From positions 1 to 33,128 of the forward strand of contig JADCRZ010000056.1 in NCBI GenBank assembly GCA_015069695.1: a DNA stretch of 33,128 bases, given 5' to 3'. The stretch is from Williamsia sp. GTDB taxonomy: Bacteria > Bacteroidota > Bacteroidia > Chitinophagales > Chitinophagaceae. Positions 12,396 through 21,382 of this stretch are shown here, piece by piece (the first letter of the stretch is position 1; every line of letters begins with the position of its first letter). A program made the translations under genes and the position numbers. Below the pieces are notes generated by a model. It was given only the letters and a program-made list of their open reading frames with translations. It was not told the DNA's origin and searched no databases.

Positions 12396-15263
12396 TCACA
12401 CGACTATATTGATCATCTTGCCCTGTACGTAGATGATCTTCTTGGGTGTTCTTCCTTCCAGCCATTTCTGGATGGTTTCATTTGCCAGTGCAATGGTCTC
12501 AACCTCTGCAGCAGATGAATTCAATGCGATCGGTATGGTTGTGCGTACTTTGCCATTTACCGATACCGGATATTCCTTGGAACTTTCCGTTACCCATTTT
12601 TCTTCAAACCGGGGGAATGCTGCGTCCAGTACAGAGTTGCCGTCTTGCTCACCTGCATGTACCTGGTGGTATAACTCTTCTGCGATATGCGGTGCATAAG
12701 CAGCGAGCAAAACTGCCAAGGGTTCAAGAATTTCTTTTTTGTGGCATTTGAGTTCATTCAGTTCGTTTACACAAACCATGAAAGCACTTACGGCTGTATT
12801 AAAAGAAAATTTTTCTGTGTCTTCTTCTACCTTGCGGATGGTTTTATGCAGCACTTTTAATTCAGCCTCACCGGCTCTTTCATCATTCCATACCTTGCCC
12901 TTTACTTCATCAAAAAACAACCGCCATAGTTTGCGCAGGAAACGGTGAACGCCTTCAATGCCTTTGGTATCCCAAGGTTTGCTTTGTTCAATCGGGCCGA
13001 GGAACATTTCATACATGCGGAAAGTATCAGCACCGTATTTGTCTACGATGTCATCAGGGGTAAACGTGTTGAGTTTTCTTTTCGACATTTTTTCTTCTAT
13101 CGTCAGCAGTTCAACCTGCCCGTTCACACTGGCAGACTGCACCCCTTTGAGCAGAGCACTGTCTGGCCCGGCAATTTCCAATTCCTCAAACTGCGGATAC
13201 TTGCTTTTAATCTCCTGCAGGTCTGATTCGGTCAGGTAATAGTTTCCATTGTTGTCGAATGATAATTTTTCAACCGGGAGATGGGTTTCAACCACTGTGT
13301 CAGCATGCTCATGCGGAACTGCTTTGAAAGGAATGATATAACCGGTTTCTTTCGGTTGGCCATCGTTGTTAGGTGCAGGAGTCGTGATCCAGACAACTTT
13401 CGCCACCGCACTTTTGCCCGTGATCATGCCCTGGTTCACCAGTTTTTTATAGGGCTCATCGTGTCCGATTAAGCCCATGTCGTATAGGAACTTTGTCCAC
13501 ATGCGGCTGTACAGCAGGTGTCCTACTGCGTGCTCAGTTCCGCCGATGTAAAGGTCCACCTGGCCCCAGTAATCTGATGCCTGCCGGCTGCAGAATTCCT
13601 CCTTGTTGTGCGGATCCATGTAACGCAGAAAATACCAGCTGCTGCCCGCATAACCCGGCATGGTACTGGTTTCAAGATGACGGGCTGTCCACTCAGGAAT
13701 ATTTGCCAGCGGACCTTCGCCCTCCGGCCCTGGTCCATATGTGTCTACATGCGGCAAGTGAAGCGGAAGCTCGGTTTCATTGAGCACGCGCGCTATCCCA
13801 TCCTCCCATACAATCGGGAATGGTTCGCCCCAGTAACGCTGGCGGCTATAACCTGCATCCCGCATGCGGTAGTTGATCTGCCGCTTGCCGATGCCTTTTT
13901 CTTCTAATTTCTCAATCACCTGGTTAATGGCATCCCGCATCACCATGCCATCTAAAAAGCCGGAGTTTTCCAGCACGGCATCCTTGGTAGGATTGGCTTC
14001 CTGTCCATTGTAGTAAGACCCAATAATATTGGTAACCGGAATATTAAAATGCCGGGCAAAGTTAAAATCGCGCTGGTCGCCGCAAGGCACGGCCATAATG
14101 GCGCCGGTACCATAACCGGCCAGCACATATTCTGCGATCCAGACAGGAATCTCTCTTCCGTCAAACGGATTGAGGGCATACGCACCGGTAAAGCAGCCGG
14201 TGATTTGCTTTACTTCAGCCATCCGCTCCCGGTCGCTGCGGCTTTTTACATAATCAAGATATCCGTCAATAGCTGCTTTTTGTTCCGCTGTGGTAATGGC
14301 AGCTACCAGCTCGTGCTCCGGTGCCAGCACCATGAAATCGACGCCGAAAATTGTATCCGGACGGGTGGTGTACACTTTTAAAGAACCGCCCCCTTTTATG
14401 TCAAAATCAATCTCAGCACCCTGGCTCCTGCCGATCCAGTTCCTTTGTTGTTCTTTAAGCGATTCGGAAAACTCTACCTGCTCCAATCCCTGCAGTAATC
14501 TGTCGGCATAGGCCGTGATGCGCAGGTACCATTGCCGCATTTTTTTCTTGACTACAGGATGGCCGCCCCGTTCGCTCAGGCCATTGATCACCTCATCGTT
14601 TGCGAGTACGGTGCCCAATGCTTCACACCAGTTTACTTCGCCATAGGCAGAGTAAGCCAGCCTGTATTCCATGAGAATGTCCTGCTGTTGTTTTTCATCA
14701 AAAGCGTTCCATTCACGGGCATCAAAAGCGATGACTGAAGGCCGTGGGAACCGCTTGTTTCCTTCCTGCTCAAAAATGCTCACCAGCTCCTGGATCTTTT
14801 TTGCTTTGTTGGCCGTAGGATCGTACCAGGCATCAAAGAGCTGCAGAAATATCCATTGCGTCCATTTATAATAGGGAGGATCGCTTGTTCTGAGCTCACG
14901 GCTCCAGTCGTAGCAAAAGCCGATTTTGTTGAGCTGGCTGCGAAAGTTCCGGATGTTGTTCTCGGTTGTAATGGCAGGGTGCTGTCCGGTTTCGATGGCG
15001 TATTGCTCGGCAGGCAGGCCAAAGCTGTCGTAGCCCATCGGGTGCAATACGTTGAAACCTTTCAGGCGTTTGTAGCGGCTGTAGATGTCGCTGGCAATAT
15101 AGCCGAGCGGATGACCTACGTGCAGTCCGGCGCCACTGGGATAGGGAAACATATCCAATACATAAAACTTCGGTTTGTCCGAATCGTTGGTCACGGTGTA
15201 TGCGCCGGTCTGATTCCACTGCGCTTGCCATTTTTTTTCTATTTCCCTGAAATTGTATTCCAT
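12396..15263 (-). CDS. leuS: Leucyl-tRNA synthetase
   Basis: The 955-residue class I synthetase has the HIGH-equivalent HVGH (48-51) after FPYPSGAGL and KMSKR (725-729) for ATP-dependent leucine activation. The CP1 editing domain follows the first catalytic half (TTRPDTIFGVDFM). It is about 95 residues longer than the E. coli enzyme. Extra length lies before VNWC (TANKAKKIQELVSIFEQEG and following) and in the leucine-specific region before KMSKR. The cysteine cluster that binds zinc in the E. coli CP1 region is replaced by GLSERGGHPVVKK, so that zinc site is absent. The ATG at 15263 starts MEYNFREIEKKWQ, a typical N terminus. Confidence 0.97.
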   Translation of the reverse strand: MEYNFREIEKKWQAQWNQTGAYTVTNDSDKPKFYVLDMFPYPSGAGLHVGHPLGYIASDIYSRYKRLKGFNVLHPMGYDSFGLPAEQYAIETGQHPAITTENNIRNFRSQLNKIGFCYDWSRELRTSDPPYYKWTQWIFLQLFDAWYDPTANKAKKIQELVSIFEQEGNKRFPRPSVIAFDAREWNAFDEKQQQDILMEYRLAYSAYGEVNWCEALGTVLANDEVINGLSERGGHPVVKKKMRQWYLRITAYADRLLQGLEQVEFSESLKEQQRNWIGRSQGAEIDFDIKGGGSLKVYTTRPDTIFGVDFMVLAPEHELVAAITTAEQKAAIDGYLDYVKSRSDRERMAEVKQITGCFTGAYALNPFDGREIPVWIAEYVLAGYGTGAIMAVPCGDQRDFNFARHFNIPVTNIIGSYYNGQEANPTKDAVLENSGFLDGMVMRDAINQVIEKLEEKGIGKRQINYRMRDAGYSRQRYWGEPFPIVWEDGIARVLNETELPLHLPHVDTYGPGPEGEGPLANIPEWTARHLETSTMPGYAGSSWYFLRYMDPHNKEEFCSRQASDYWGQVDLYIGGTEHAVGHLLYSRMWTKFLYDMGLIGHDEPYKKLVNQGMITGKSAVAKVVWITTPAPNNDGQPKETGYIIPFKAVPHEHADTVVETHLPVEKLSFDNNGNYYLTESDLQEIKSKYPQFEELEIAGPDSALLKGVQSASVNGQVELLTIEEKMSKRKLNTFTPDDIVDKYGADTFRMYEMFLGPIEQSKPWDTKGIEGVHRFLRKLWRLFFDEVKGKVWNDERAGEAELKVLHKTIRKVEEDTEKFSFNTAVSAFMVCVNELNELKCHKKEILEPLAVLLAAYAPHIAEELYHQVHAGEQDGNSVLDAAFPRFEEKWVTESSKEYPVSVNGKVRTTIPIALNSSAAEVETIALANETIQKWLEGRTPKKIIYVQGKMINIVV

Positions 15264-15568
15264 GCCCTGTGCTGATTTATTGCCTGCGTCCTGAACGGAG
15301 CTATCTTATATTATAAGGAACAGCCGTTGATCGCGCCAGGCGGGTAGTGGTTGTAAATACTGATATGCTATTAATGGTAACATGCAAGGTGGACAGTAAA
15401 ATGGGAACAGGCCCAAAATTTTACTACACTGCAGGCTGTTATGGTCAGTTTCCGATACTTAGACCGGATCTGCAATCGTTAAGAGGATGACAAAAATACG
15501 GATTCGACCTGTAAAACCATTATTTTTGCCCCTCTTAAACAAAAACTAGAGAGAAAACCCCCTGTTCT
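15264..15568. other. Divergent intergenic region between leuS and ftsX
   Basis: The 305 bp hold no supported gene. The right end has the candidate ftsX promoter. On the leuS side no TAnnTTTG match was found upstream of its ATG. No strong hairpin or riboswitch-like architecture was recognised by eye; a leuS leader element cannot be excluded. Confidence 0.5.
15521..15528 (+). promoter_or_regulatory. Candidate -7 element of the ftsX operon
   Basis: TATTTTTG matches TAnnTTTG exactly and ends 40 nt before the ftsX ATG. No perfect -33 TTG lies at the usual distance. Confidence 0.5.
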
Positions 15569-16441
15569 ATGGCGCAAATTGGAAAAGGATCAGCCAAGCG
15601 TTCACAGCCATCGTATTTTATGTCTATCCTGGGCGTGTCGCTTGTCTTGTTTATCCTGGGTGTTCTGGGCTGGATCGTGATCAATGCCAACAAACTGGGA
15701 AATTACTTCAAGGAAAACATTGAAGTGCGGGCCTACCTGCGCGAAAACGTATCGCCCCGCGACAGTACGGCCCTGGTTTATTACCTCTCCCAAAAGCCAT
15801 ACGTAAAAAGTTATACGTACGTAACCAAAGAAATGGCCCGCCAGCGTTTTCTCGCCGATGGCAACAACGACTGGAAAAACGTACTCGAAGCCAATCCGCT
15901 GCAGGCCAGCATCGATTTTACCCTGAAGAACCAGTATGTGGATTCTACAACACTGGCCGACATCAAAAAAGACCTGGAGCAGAATGTCAGCGTCAGCGAT
16001 GTGCAGTATCCCACTTCGCTGGTCAATACTTTGAATAAAAACGTCGGTAAGATTATCCTGATCCTTTTGTCGATCGCCGTGGTCCTTTGTATTGTGGTGA
16101 TCGTACTGATCGATAATACCATCAAGCTGGCCATGTTCAGCAACCGGTTCCTGATCAAGACCATGCAGATGGTGGGCGCCACGCGCGGCTTTATTGCCCG
16201 TCCGATGGACAGCAGGGCCATCCTCAACGGACTCATCAGCGGACTGATTGCCCTGGCGGGTATGGCAGCGCTGGTGTTTTTTGCAGAAAACCAGCTGCCG
16301 GAATTAAAAGCCATGCGGGATTTTAAATGGCTGGGATTGCTGGCTGCCGGTATCATCGTACTGGGTATCCTGATCTCCCTCTTCAGCACCCACCGCAGCG
16401 TGGTTAAATACCTGCGGATGAAACTGGATGATCTGTACTAA
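15569..16441 (+). CDS. ftsX: Cell division protein FtsX
   Basis: This 290-residue permease-like protein has four membrane segments: one near 20-40, then an extracytoplasmic domain (about 42-160), then three (about 162-185, 215-240, 250-272). FtsX, with the ATPase FtsE, transmits conformational change across the membrane to activate cell-wall hydrolases at division. The segments MFSNRFLIKTMQMVGATRGFI and the C-terminal RSVVKYLRMKLDDLY are typical. FtsE is not in the window. DUF3098 and uppP follow, an order I recall from other Bacteroidota. Confidence 0.93.
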   Translation: MAQIGKGSAKRSQPSYFMSILGVSLVLFILGVLGWIVINANKLGNYFKENIEVRAYLRENVSPRDSTALVYYLSQKPYVKSYTYVTKEMARQRFLADGNNDWKNVLEANPLQASIDFTLKNQYVDSTTLADIKKDLEQNVSVSDVQYPTSLVNTLNKNVGKIILILLSIAVVLCIVVIVLIDNTIKLAMFSNRFLIKTMQMVGATRGFIARPMDSRAILNGLISGLIALAGMAALVFFAENQLPELKAMRDFKWLGLLAAGIIVLGILISLFSTHRSVVKYLRMKLDDLY

Positions 16442-16469
16442 TTAAAATACATTTAAACAACGCTTATAT

Positions 16470-16778
16470 ATGATCGAAAAAAAACCAGTCTCGCCCGTTG
16501 CGCGTCCCAAGACTGTTGCTACCGCTCCGGCGTACACCGCGCCTGCAGCAAAACAGCCAGCTCCTTTTTTCTTCCGGGAAAATTATATCTGGATGCTGGC
16601 CGGGGTTGTTGTGATCATCATCGGCATGTTGATCATGAGTGGGGGAAAAAGCACCAATCCGGGTGTTTTTGATCAAAAAGAAGTCTATAGTACTACACGC
16701 ATCACCATTGCTCCGTTGCTGATCGTGATCGGACTGGGCCTGGAAGTGGTAGCTATTTTTAAAAAAATAAAGCTATAG
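16470..16778 (+). CDS. DUF3098 membrane protein
   Basis: The 102-residue protein has a Pro/Ala-rich cytoplasmic N terminus and two membrane segments: YIWMLAGVVVIIIGMLIMSG (about 39-58) and TIAPLLIVIGLGLEVVAIF (about 79-97). They are joined by a loop with GKSTNPGVFDQKEVYS. This pattern matches the DUF3098 family, which in Bacteroidota usually lies between ftsX and uppP. The conserved link to division and cell-wall lipid genes suggests an envelope role, but none is established. It starts 28 bp after ftsX and is followed by a strong terminator. Confidence 0.88.
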   Translation: MIEKKPVSPVARPKTVATAPAYTAPAAKQPAPFFFRENYIWMLAGVVVIIIGMLIMSGGKSTNPGVFDQKEVYSTTRITIAPLLIVIGLGLEVVAIFKKIKL

Positions 16779-16810
16779 GTTAGCATTTATAAGTTCAGCA
16801 AACTAATTTA

Positions 16811-16835
16811 GCGATGTTTACAGCATCGCTTTTTT
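16811..16835 (+). terminator. Intrinsic terminator after the ftsX-DUF3098 unit
   Basis: GCGATG (16811-16816) pairs with CATCGC (16824-16829) across a 7-nt loop and is followed directly by six T (16830-16835). It lies 32 bp after the DUF3098 stop and 39 bp before uppP, so uppP depends on readthrough or its own promoter. Confidence 0.85.
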
Positions 16836-16874
16836 ATTGATACAGGCGGGCGATCTTTCATCAACCAACAGCAA

Positions 16875-17675
16875 ATGAGCATTCTACAAGCCATTATTAT
16901 TGCAATAGTGGAAGGCATCACCGAATTTCTTCCTATCTCCAGCACGGCCCACATGAAGTTCACCAACCCCCTTGTTGGCGCAGAGAACGGGGCGTTTACA
17001 GACATGTATGAGGTTGTGATCCAGCTGGCTGCGATCCTGTCAGTTGTGGTGATCTACGCAAAAAAGTTCTTGGATTTTAAACACTTCAGTTTTTACATCA
17101 AACTGGTGATCGCGGTTATTCCTGCGCTTTTGTTTGGCATTCTTTTTAAAAAATACATCGACCGGGCCCTGGATAATCTCACCTTTATCGCCTGCGTAAT
17201 GATTGCCGGCGGCATCGTCCTGCTGTTTATTGATTCTTTTTTCAAGAACAATGTGATCAATGAAGAAAAAGACATCTCTTACGGCAAAGCCTTTATGATC
17301 GGGTGTTTCCAGGTTCTTTCCATTGTTTTTCCGGGGCTGAGCAGAAGTGCGTCCACCATTATCGGCGGTATGAGCCAGCGGCTGACGCGCAGCCTGGCTG
17401 CAGAGTTTTCTTTTTTCCTGGCCGTGCCTACCATGTTCGCCGCTTCCGTGAAAAGCTTTTATGATACCTATAAAGATCATCCGGATATCCTGGCTGCCGG
17501 GAATATGTCTACCCTGGGCATAGGCGCTTTGGTTTCTTTTGTGGTGGCCCTGATAGCAGTGAAGTTCTTTATCACCTACCTGCAAAAGCATGGTTTCCGG
17601 GCATTTGGCTGGTACCGGATCGGGCTGGGTCTCCTCATGCTGGCGCTGCTGTATAGCGGTACCATTCGGGCTTAA
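16875..17675 (+). CDS. uppP: Undecaprenyl-diphosphatase UppP (BacA)
   Basis: The 266-residue membrane enzyme removes a phosphate from undecaprenyl diphosphate to recycle the lipid carrier for peptidoglycan and O-antigen-like glycans. Both catalytic motifs are clear: EGITEFLPISSTAHM (13-27) and FPGLSRSAST (152-161). About eight membrane helices are predicted. It lies 39 bp after a terminator hairpin, so it is probably transcribed partly apart from ftsX. Two lipid-linked-sugar-type glycosyltransferase genes lie 3 to 6 kb away, which would draw on the same polyprenyl carrier pool. Confidence 0.95.
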   Translation: MSILQAIIIAIVEGITEFLPISSTAHMKFTNPLVGAENGAFTDMYEVVIQLAAILSVVVIYAKKFLDFKHFSFYIKLVIAVIPALLFGILFKKYIDRALDNLTFIACVMIAGGIVLLFIDSFFKNNVINEEKDISYGKAFMIGCFQVLSIVFPGLSRSASTIIGGMSQRLTRSLAAEFSFFLAVPTMFAASVKSFYDTYKDHPDILAAGNMSTLGIGALVSFVVALIAVKFFITYLQKHGFRAFGWYRIGLGLLMLALLYSGTIRA

Positions 17676-17754
17676 TCCTTATCTTTATCGGGGCCTGGTA
17701 TAGAGCCGGGGCCGCTGTTTGCGTCATGTATCTATTCAGCTCAACCCCTCCTTC

Positions 17755-19110
17755 ATGCTAACTGCTCCCACTGCTTCCAAAAGAGTTGTCAACGGCTGGG
17801 CCATGTACGACTGGGCCAATTCAGTCTATAACCTGGTTATCACCTCCACTATTTTTCCTGCTTATTACGATGCTGTTACCGGCGACGGCAACAGCAATAC
17901 GGTTGATTATGTCAAATTCCTAGGCCGCACCTATGAAAGCAGCTCGCTGTACAATTATGTGCTGGCACTGGCTTTCCTGGTGGTAGCCCTGATGTCGCCG
18001 ATTCTTTCTTCCATTGCCGATTACAAAGGAAACAAACGGTCGTTCCTGCGTTTTTTCTGCACCATGGGCAGCTTGGCCTGTGCCGGCTTGTTTTTCTTTA
18101 CGGGCAAGGAAGCCATGGGCACAGCAGTGGTATGTTCTATCATTGCCTGTATCGGGTACTGGAGCAGCCTGGTGTTTTACAATTCTTACCTGCCGGAGAT
18201 CGCTGCGCCCCATGAAAGGGATGCGGTGAGCGCCAAAGGATTTTCCATGGGCTATATCGGCAGCGTGCTGATGCAGCTGATCTGCTTCCTCTTTGTTTTT
18301 AAACCTGAATGGTTTGGCATGCAGGGCGACAAAACCCTGCCTTCCCGTTTTTCATTCCTGCTTGTAGGGGTGTGGTGGTTCGGGTTTGCACAGATCACCC
18401 TGTTCCGCCTCCCCAAAGGCACGCCCGCCGCCCGCCGGCCCGAACACAATGTGCTGGCGAACGGATTTATTGAGCTGAAAAAAGTACTGGTCGACCTGGC
18501 GCAGCAGCCTGTGCTGAAACGCTTTTTGATTTCTTATTTCTTTTATAACATGGGCGTGCAAACGGTTATGCTGGTAGCTACCTTATTTGGCAGCAAGGAA
18601 TTAAGCCTGCCTGCATCCAAGCTGATCGTTACCATCCTGATCATACAGCTTGTTGCTATTCTGGGTGCGTGGAGCCTGGCCGGACTTTCCCGCAAGATCG
18701 GCAATATCCGGACCCTGATCTTTATCGTGTTTGTCTGGATCCTGATTTGTTTGTCCGCTTATTATATTGCCGTTTTGCACAACCAGGGTGTAAATGTCGA
18801 AATCCATTTCTATGCATTGGCCTCGCTGGTCGGACTGGTAATGGGCGGCATTCAATCGCTCAGCCGGTCTACTTACTCCAAGCTGATGCCGGTTACAAAA
18901 GATACCACGTCTTACTTCAGCTTTTTTGATGTAACCGAAAAGATCGCTATTGTAATTGGTATGTTTAGCTTTGGATATATTACAGAGCTCACCCAGTCGA
19001 TGAAAAATTCAGTACTGGTTGTGATGGTGTTCTTTGTGATCGGACTGGTCCTGCTTTTTATTACGCTGGCAAAAGAAAAACAGTTATCAAAATTGGTGAT
19101 CGCTCCATGA
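17755..19110 (+). CDS. MFS transporter, UMF1/Atg22-like family
   Basis: The 451-residue protein has about twelve membrane helices. Its N terminus GWAMYDWANSVYNLVITSTI and GFSMGYIGSVLMQLICFL are typical of the UMF1 (Atg22-like) branch of the major facilitator superfamily, of which the yeast vacuolar amino-acid effluxer is a member. The transported substrate is unknown. The ATG at 17755 (MLTAPTASKR) is chosen over an upstream TTG. A -7-like TATCTTTA lies at 17680-17687. The stop overlaps the start of the metallo-hydrolase gene by 4 bp (ATGA), so the two are co-translated. Confidence 0.9.
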   Translation: MLTAPTASKRVVNGWAMYDWANSVYNLVITSTIFPAYYDAVTGDGNSNTVDYVKFLGRTYESSSLYNYVLALAFLVVALMSPILSSIADYKGNKRSFLRFFCTMGSLACAGLFFFTGKEAMGTAVVCSIIACIGYWSSLVFYNSYLPEIAAPHERDAVSAKGFSMGYIGSVLMQLICFLFVFKPEWFGMQGDKTLPSRFSFLLVGVWWFGFAQITLFRLPKGTPAARRPEHNVLANGFIELKKVLVDLAQQPVLKRFLISYFFYNMGVQTVMLVATLFGSKELSLPASKLIVTILIIQLVAILGAWSLAGLSRKIGNIRTLIFIVFVWILICLSAYYIAVLHNQGVNVEIHFYALASLVGLVMGGIQSLSRSTYSKLMPVTKDTTSYFSFFDVTEKIAIVIGMFSFGYITELTQSMKNSVLVVMVFFVIGLVLLFITLAKEKQLSKLVIAP

Positions 19111-19946
19111 ACTTATATACAATCAACACAGGCTTTTTTAAACTGGATGGCGGTGCCATGTTTGGCGTGGTGCCCAAAAGCATGTGGCAGAAGCTCAATC
19201 CGCCGGATGAAAACAACCTCTGCTCCTGGGCCATGCGTTGCCTGCTGATTGAAGACGGTAACAGGCTTGTGCTGGTCGACAATGGGGTAGGGGATAAGCA
19301 GGATGCCAGGTTCTTTGGCCACTACTATCTTCACGGTGAAGATACGCTCGATCAATCGCTGCAGCAACATGGTTTTCACAGAAACGACATCACCGATGTG
19401 CTGCTCACCCACCTGCACTTCGATCACTGTGGCGGCAGCATTGTTCGCGACGGTGATAAATTGGTGCCCGCTTTTCGCAACGCTACTTACTGGAGCAACG
19501 AAGCACACTGGAAATGGGCCACGCAGCCCAACGACCGGGAGAAAGCTTCTTTTCTCAAAGAGAATATTTTACCGATACAGGAAAGCGGCCAGCTGAAAAT
19601 GATCGAAGTAAAGGAGGACGTTGAATTGATACCGGGCATAAACATCCGTTTTGTAAACGGTCATACCGAAGCTATGATGCTTCCGCAGATCAGCTATCGC
19701 GGCCGCCAGCTCGTCTACATGGCCGATCTGCTTCCTTCGGCAGCGCACCTGCCCATTCCTTATGTGATGGCGTATGATACCCGCCCGCTGGAAACCCTGG
19801 TAGAAAAGAAAACTTTTTTGCAGGAGGCCGTTACCAAAGATTACATCTTATACTTCGAGCACGATCCTGTGCATGAATGCTGCACGCTGCAAATGACCGA
19901 GAAGGGCGTAAGAACAGCCGCCTTTTTTGGGGTGGGGGAGATATGA
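19107..19946 (+). CDS. Metallo-beta-lactamase-fold hydrolase (lactonase-like)
   Basis: The 279-residue protein has the full dinuclear metal site of the fold: THLHFDH (His102, His104, Asp106, His107), His186 in NGHTEAM, Asp207 in YMADLLPS and His252 in FEHDP. The segments SMWQKLNPPDENN and ADLLPSAAHLPIPYVMAYD are familiar from AHL-lactonase-like and related MBL hydrolases. The substrate cannot be deduced. No signal peptide is present, so it is cytoplasmic. The 4-bp overlap with an Atg22-like transporter gene suggests a shared pathway, such as import of a substrate and its hydrolysis, or disposal of a toxic metabolite. Confidence 0.88.
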   Translation: MNLYTINTGFFKLDGGAMFGVVPKSMWQKLNPPDENNLCSWAMRCLLIEDGNRLVLVDNGVGDKQDARFFGHYYLHGEDTLDQSLQQHGFHRNDITDVLLTHLHFDHCGGSIVRDGDKLVPAFRNATYWSNEAHWKWATQPNDREKASFLKENILPIQESGQLKMIEVKEDVELIPGINIRFVNGHTEAMMLPQISYRGRQLVYMADLLPSAAHLPIPYVMAYDTRPLETLVEKKTFLQEAVTKDYILYFEHDPVHECCTLQMTEKGVRTAAFFGVGEI

Positions 19947-20003
19947 GCTTGTGATGTGGTTCGTAAGATGGAATTTCATTTATATTGTACCAAAATCTAA
20001 TTA

Positions 20004-21347
20004 TTGGCTAAGCATGCGCAGTTCTGGTGTGTAGTTTTCATCGTTCTAGGAGCCGCAAGCCTCTGCTGGTGTATATACCGCGATCTGCATATTGAAAAAC
20101 AGTACCCGGGCGACCTGCGCAACAGGGTGGTGGGCGCCCGTATGCAGCTGGATGGTTTATCACCTTATTTCCACCATTGGAAACCAGCAGAAGGGTTCCG
20201 GTATTACGACTGGGATAATTATTCCCCTACGCTGAAAGTATCTAATGCAACTGCCACCCCTTTTTTTCACCAGCTTCTATATCCCCTTGCTAACCTGTCG
20301 CAGCGTACAATTTCAAGGATATGGATGGTGTTGGAATACCTCGTGCTGGCTACTATGACCCTGTTAGCCTGGCGGATGACAAAAACAAGAAAGCAAAAAT
20401 ATGCAGCCTGGTTTACAGGCCTTTTCTTCTTACATACTTATGCATGGCTGACCAATGTTGAAATGGGGCAGCTGTATATTTTTATTCCCTTTTTTGCCCT
20501 CATTTTTTACAATGCTCTTATACGGAAGGCAAATTTGCTGAATGCCTGTATAGCCGGTGCGAGTGCCATGGCGCTTGTGCTGGTTCGTCCGAATACCATG
20601 CTCTTGTTGCTTCCATTTGTATTGTTGGTTGCAAAGTTCAGCTTAAGGTACAAGCTTGTTTTTGGTATAGCGGCCTTTGTTTGTTTGGCAGTGGCTTTTG
20701 GTAGCCGGTCTTCCAGGTTTTACTGGTCAGATTATCTCGAAGCAATGAAGGAACAAGTAAAGCTGCATCAGGAACTTGGGCCTGCTGTTCAGCAAAACTT
20801 ACCCGTTCCTTTGTTTGAAAATTTTGAAGGATGGAACCGGACCCGGATGGAAATTGCCAATAAATTTCCTTTTTACAAGCACAGTGGAGAGCATGGAAAT
20901 ATGTTTGTATTGCTGAACAGCGCCTTGCATGTAAAAACGCCCGTTTGGGTGCTTTCAGCGCTGTGTGCAAGTTTCATCGTGTTGCTTTGCTGGTTGTACT
21001 TCAAGAAATATAAGCCGGTTTCTTTTGAGCCATTCTCTATTGCCTTGCTGGGTTCTTGCCTGTATATGACGAGCGACCTGTTCTCTCCGGTTCACCGGTT
21101 TCTTTATAACGGCGCTTTCTGGATTTTTCCCTTGTTGCTTGTTGCAAGCTGTTATTCGGCATCCGTCAGTAAGCTGTCAGTGGCAGGAATTGTTGCAGGC
21201 ATGCTGCTCAATAGTCTGCCGGTTGGTTTGTTTCCTATGCAGCACAGTTTGGGAGAATATGTAATGTTTGCTGCTTTCCTTCATATCTTACTATTCTCCA
21301 AACCTGACATCAACCCAGAAAAGAAGCAATCATCATTGCGAATATAA
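20004..21347 (+). CDS. GT87-like polyprenyl-phosphate-dependent membrane glycosyltransferase
   Basis: The 447-residue protein has roughly ten membrane helices (GT-C fold). The first extracytoplasmic loop holds NRVVGARMQLDGLSPYFHHWKP, which resembles the R-x-x-GAR-x(6)-G-x-x-PY region of DUF2029/GT87 enzymes (PimE and mannan or arabinan-like transferases). These use lipid-linked sugars on the outer face of the inner membrane. The start is a TTG at 20004 (MAKHAQFW); no in-frame ATG precedes residue 47, and that would remove the first helix. It converges on the GT39-like gene. Sugar and acceptor are unknown. Confidence 0.75.
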   Translation: MAKHAQFWCVVFIVLGAASLCWCIYRDLHIEKQYPGDLRNRVVGARMQLDGLSPYFHHWKPAEGFRYYDWDNYSPTLKVSNATATPFFHQLLYPLANLSQRTISRIWMVLEYLVLATMTLLAWRMTKTRKQKYAAWFTGLFFLHTYAWLTNVEMGQLYIFIPFFALIFYNALIRKANLLNACIAGASAMALVLVRPNTMLLLLPFVLLVAKFSLRYKLVFGIAAFVCLAVAFGSRSSRFYWSDYLEAMKEQVKLHQELGPAVQQNLPVPLFENFEGWNRTRMEIANKFPFYKHSGEHGNMFVLLNSALHVKTPVWVLSALCASFIVLLCWLYFKKYKPVSFEPFSIALLGSCLYMTSDLFSPVHRFLYNGAFWIFPLLLVASCYSASVSKLSVAGIVAGMLLNSLPVGLFPMQHSLGEYVMFAAFLHILLFSKPDINPEKKQSSLRI

Positions 21348-21361
21348 ATTGAACACCTGCT

Positions 21362-21376
21362 ACACAACGGTTGTGT
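21362..21376. terminator. Palindromic hairpin between convergent glycosyltransferase genes
   Basis: ACACAAC (21362-21368) and GTTGTGT (21370-21376) form a near-perfect palindrome with a one-base centre, in the 35-bp gap between two convergent genes. It could act as a bidirectional terminator, but the T tract (GGTTTATT on the right) is poor. Confidence 0.35.
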
Positions 21377-21382
21377 GGTTTA

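Noticed and set aside
17691-17732. GGGGCC direct repeats upstream of the MFS gene as an operator or terminator
   Set aside because: The copies are direct, not inverted, no T tract follows, and short GC-rich repeats of this size are common by chance.
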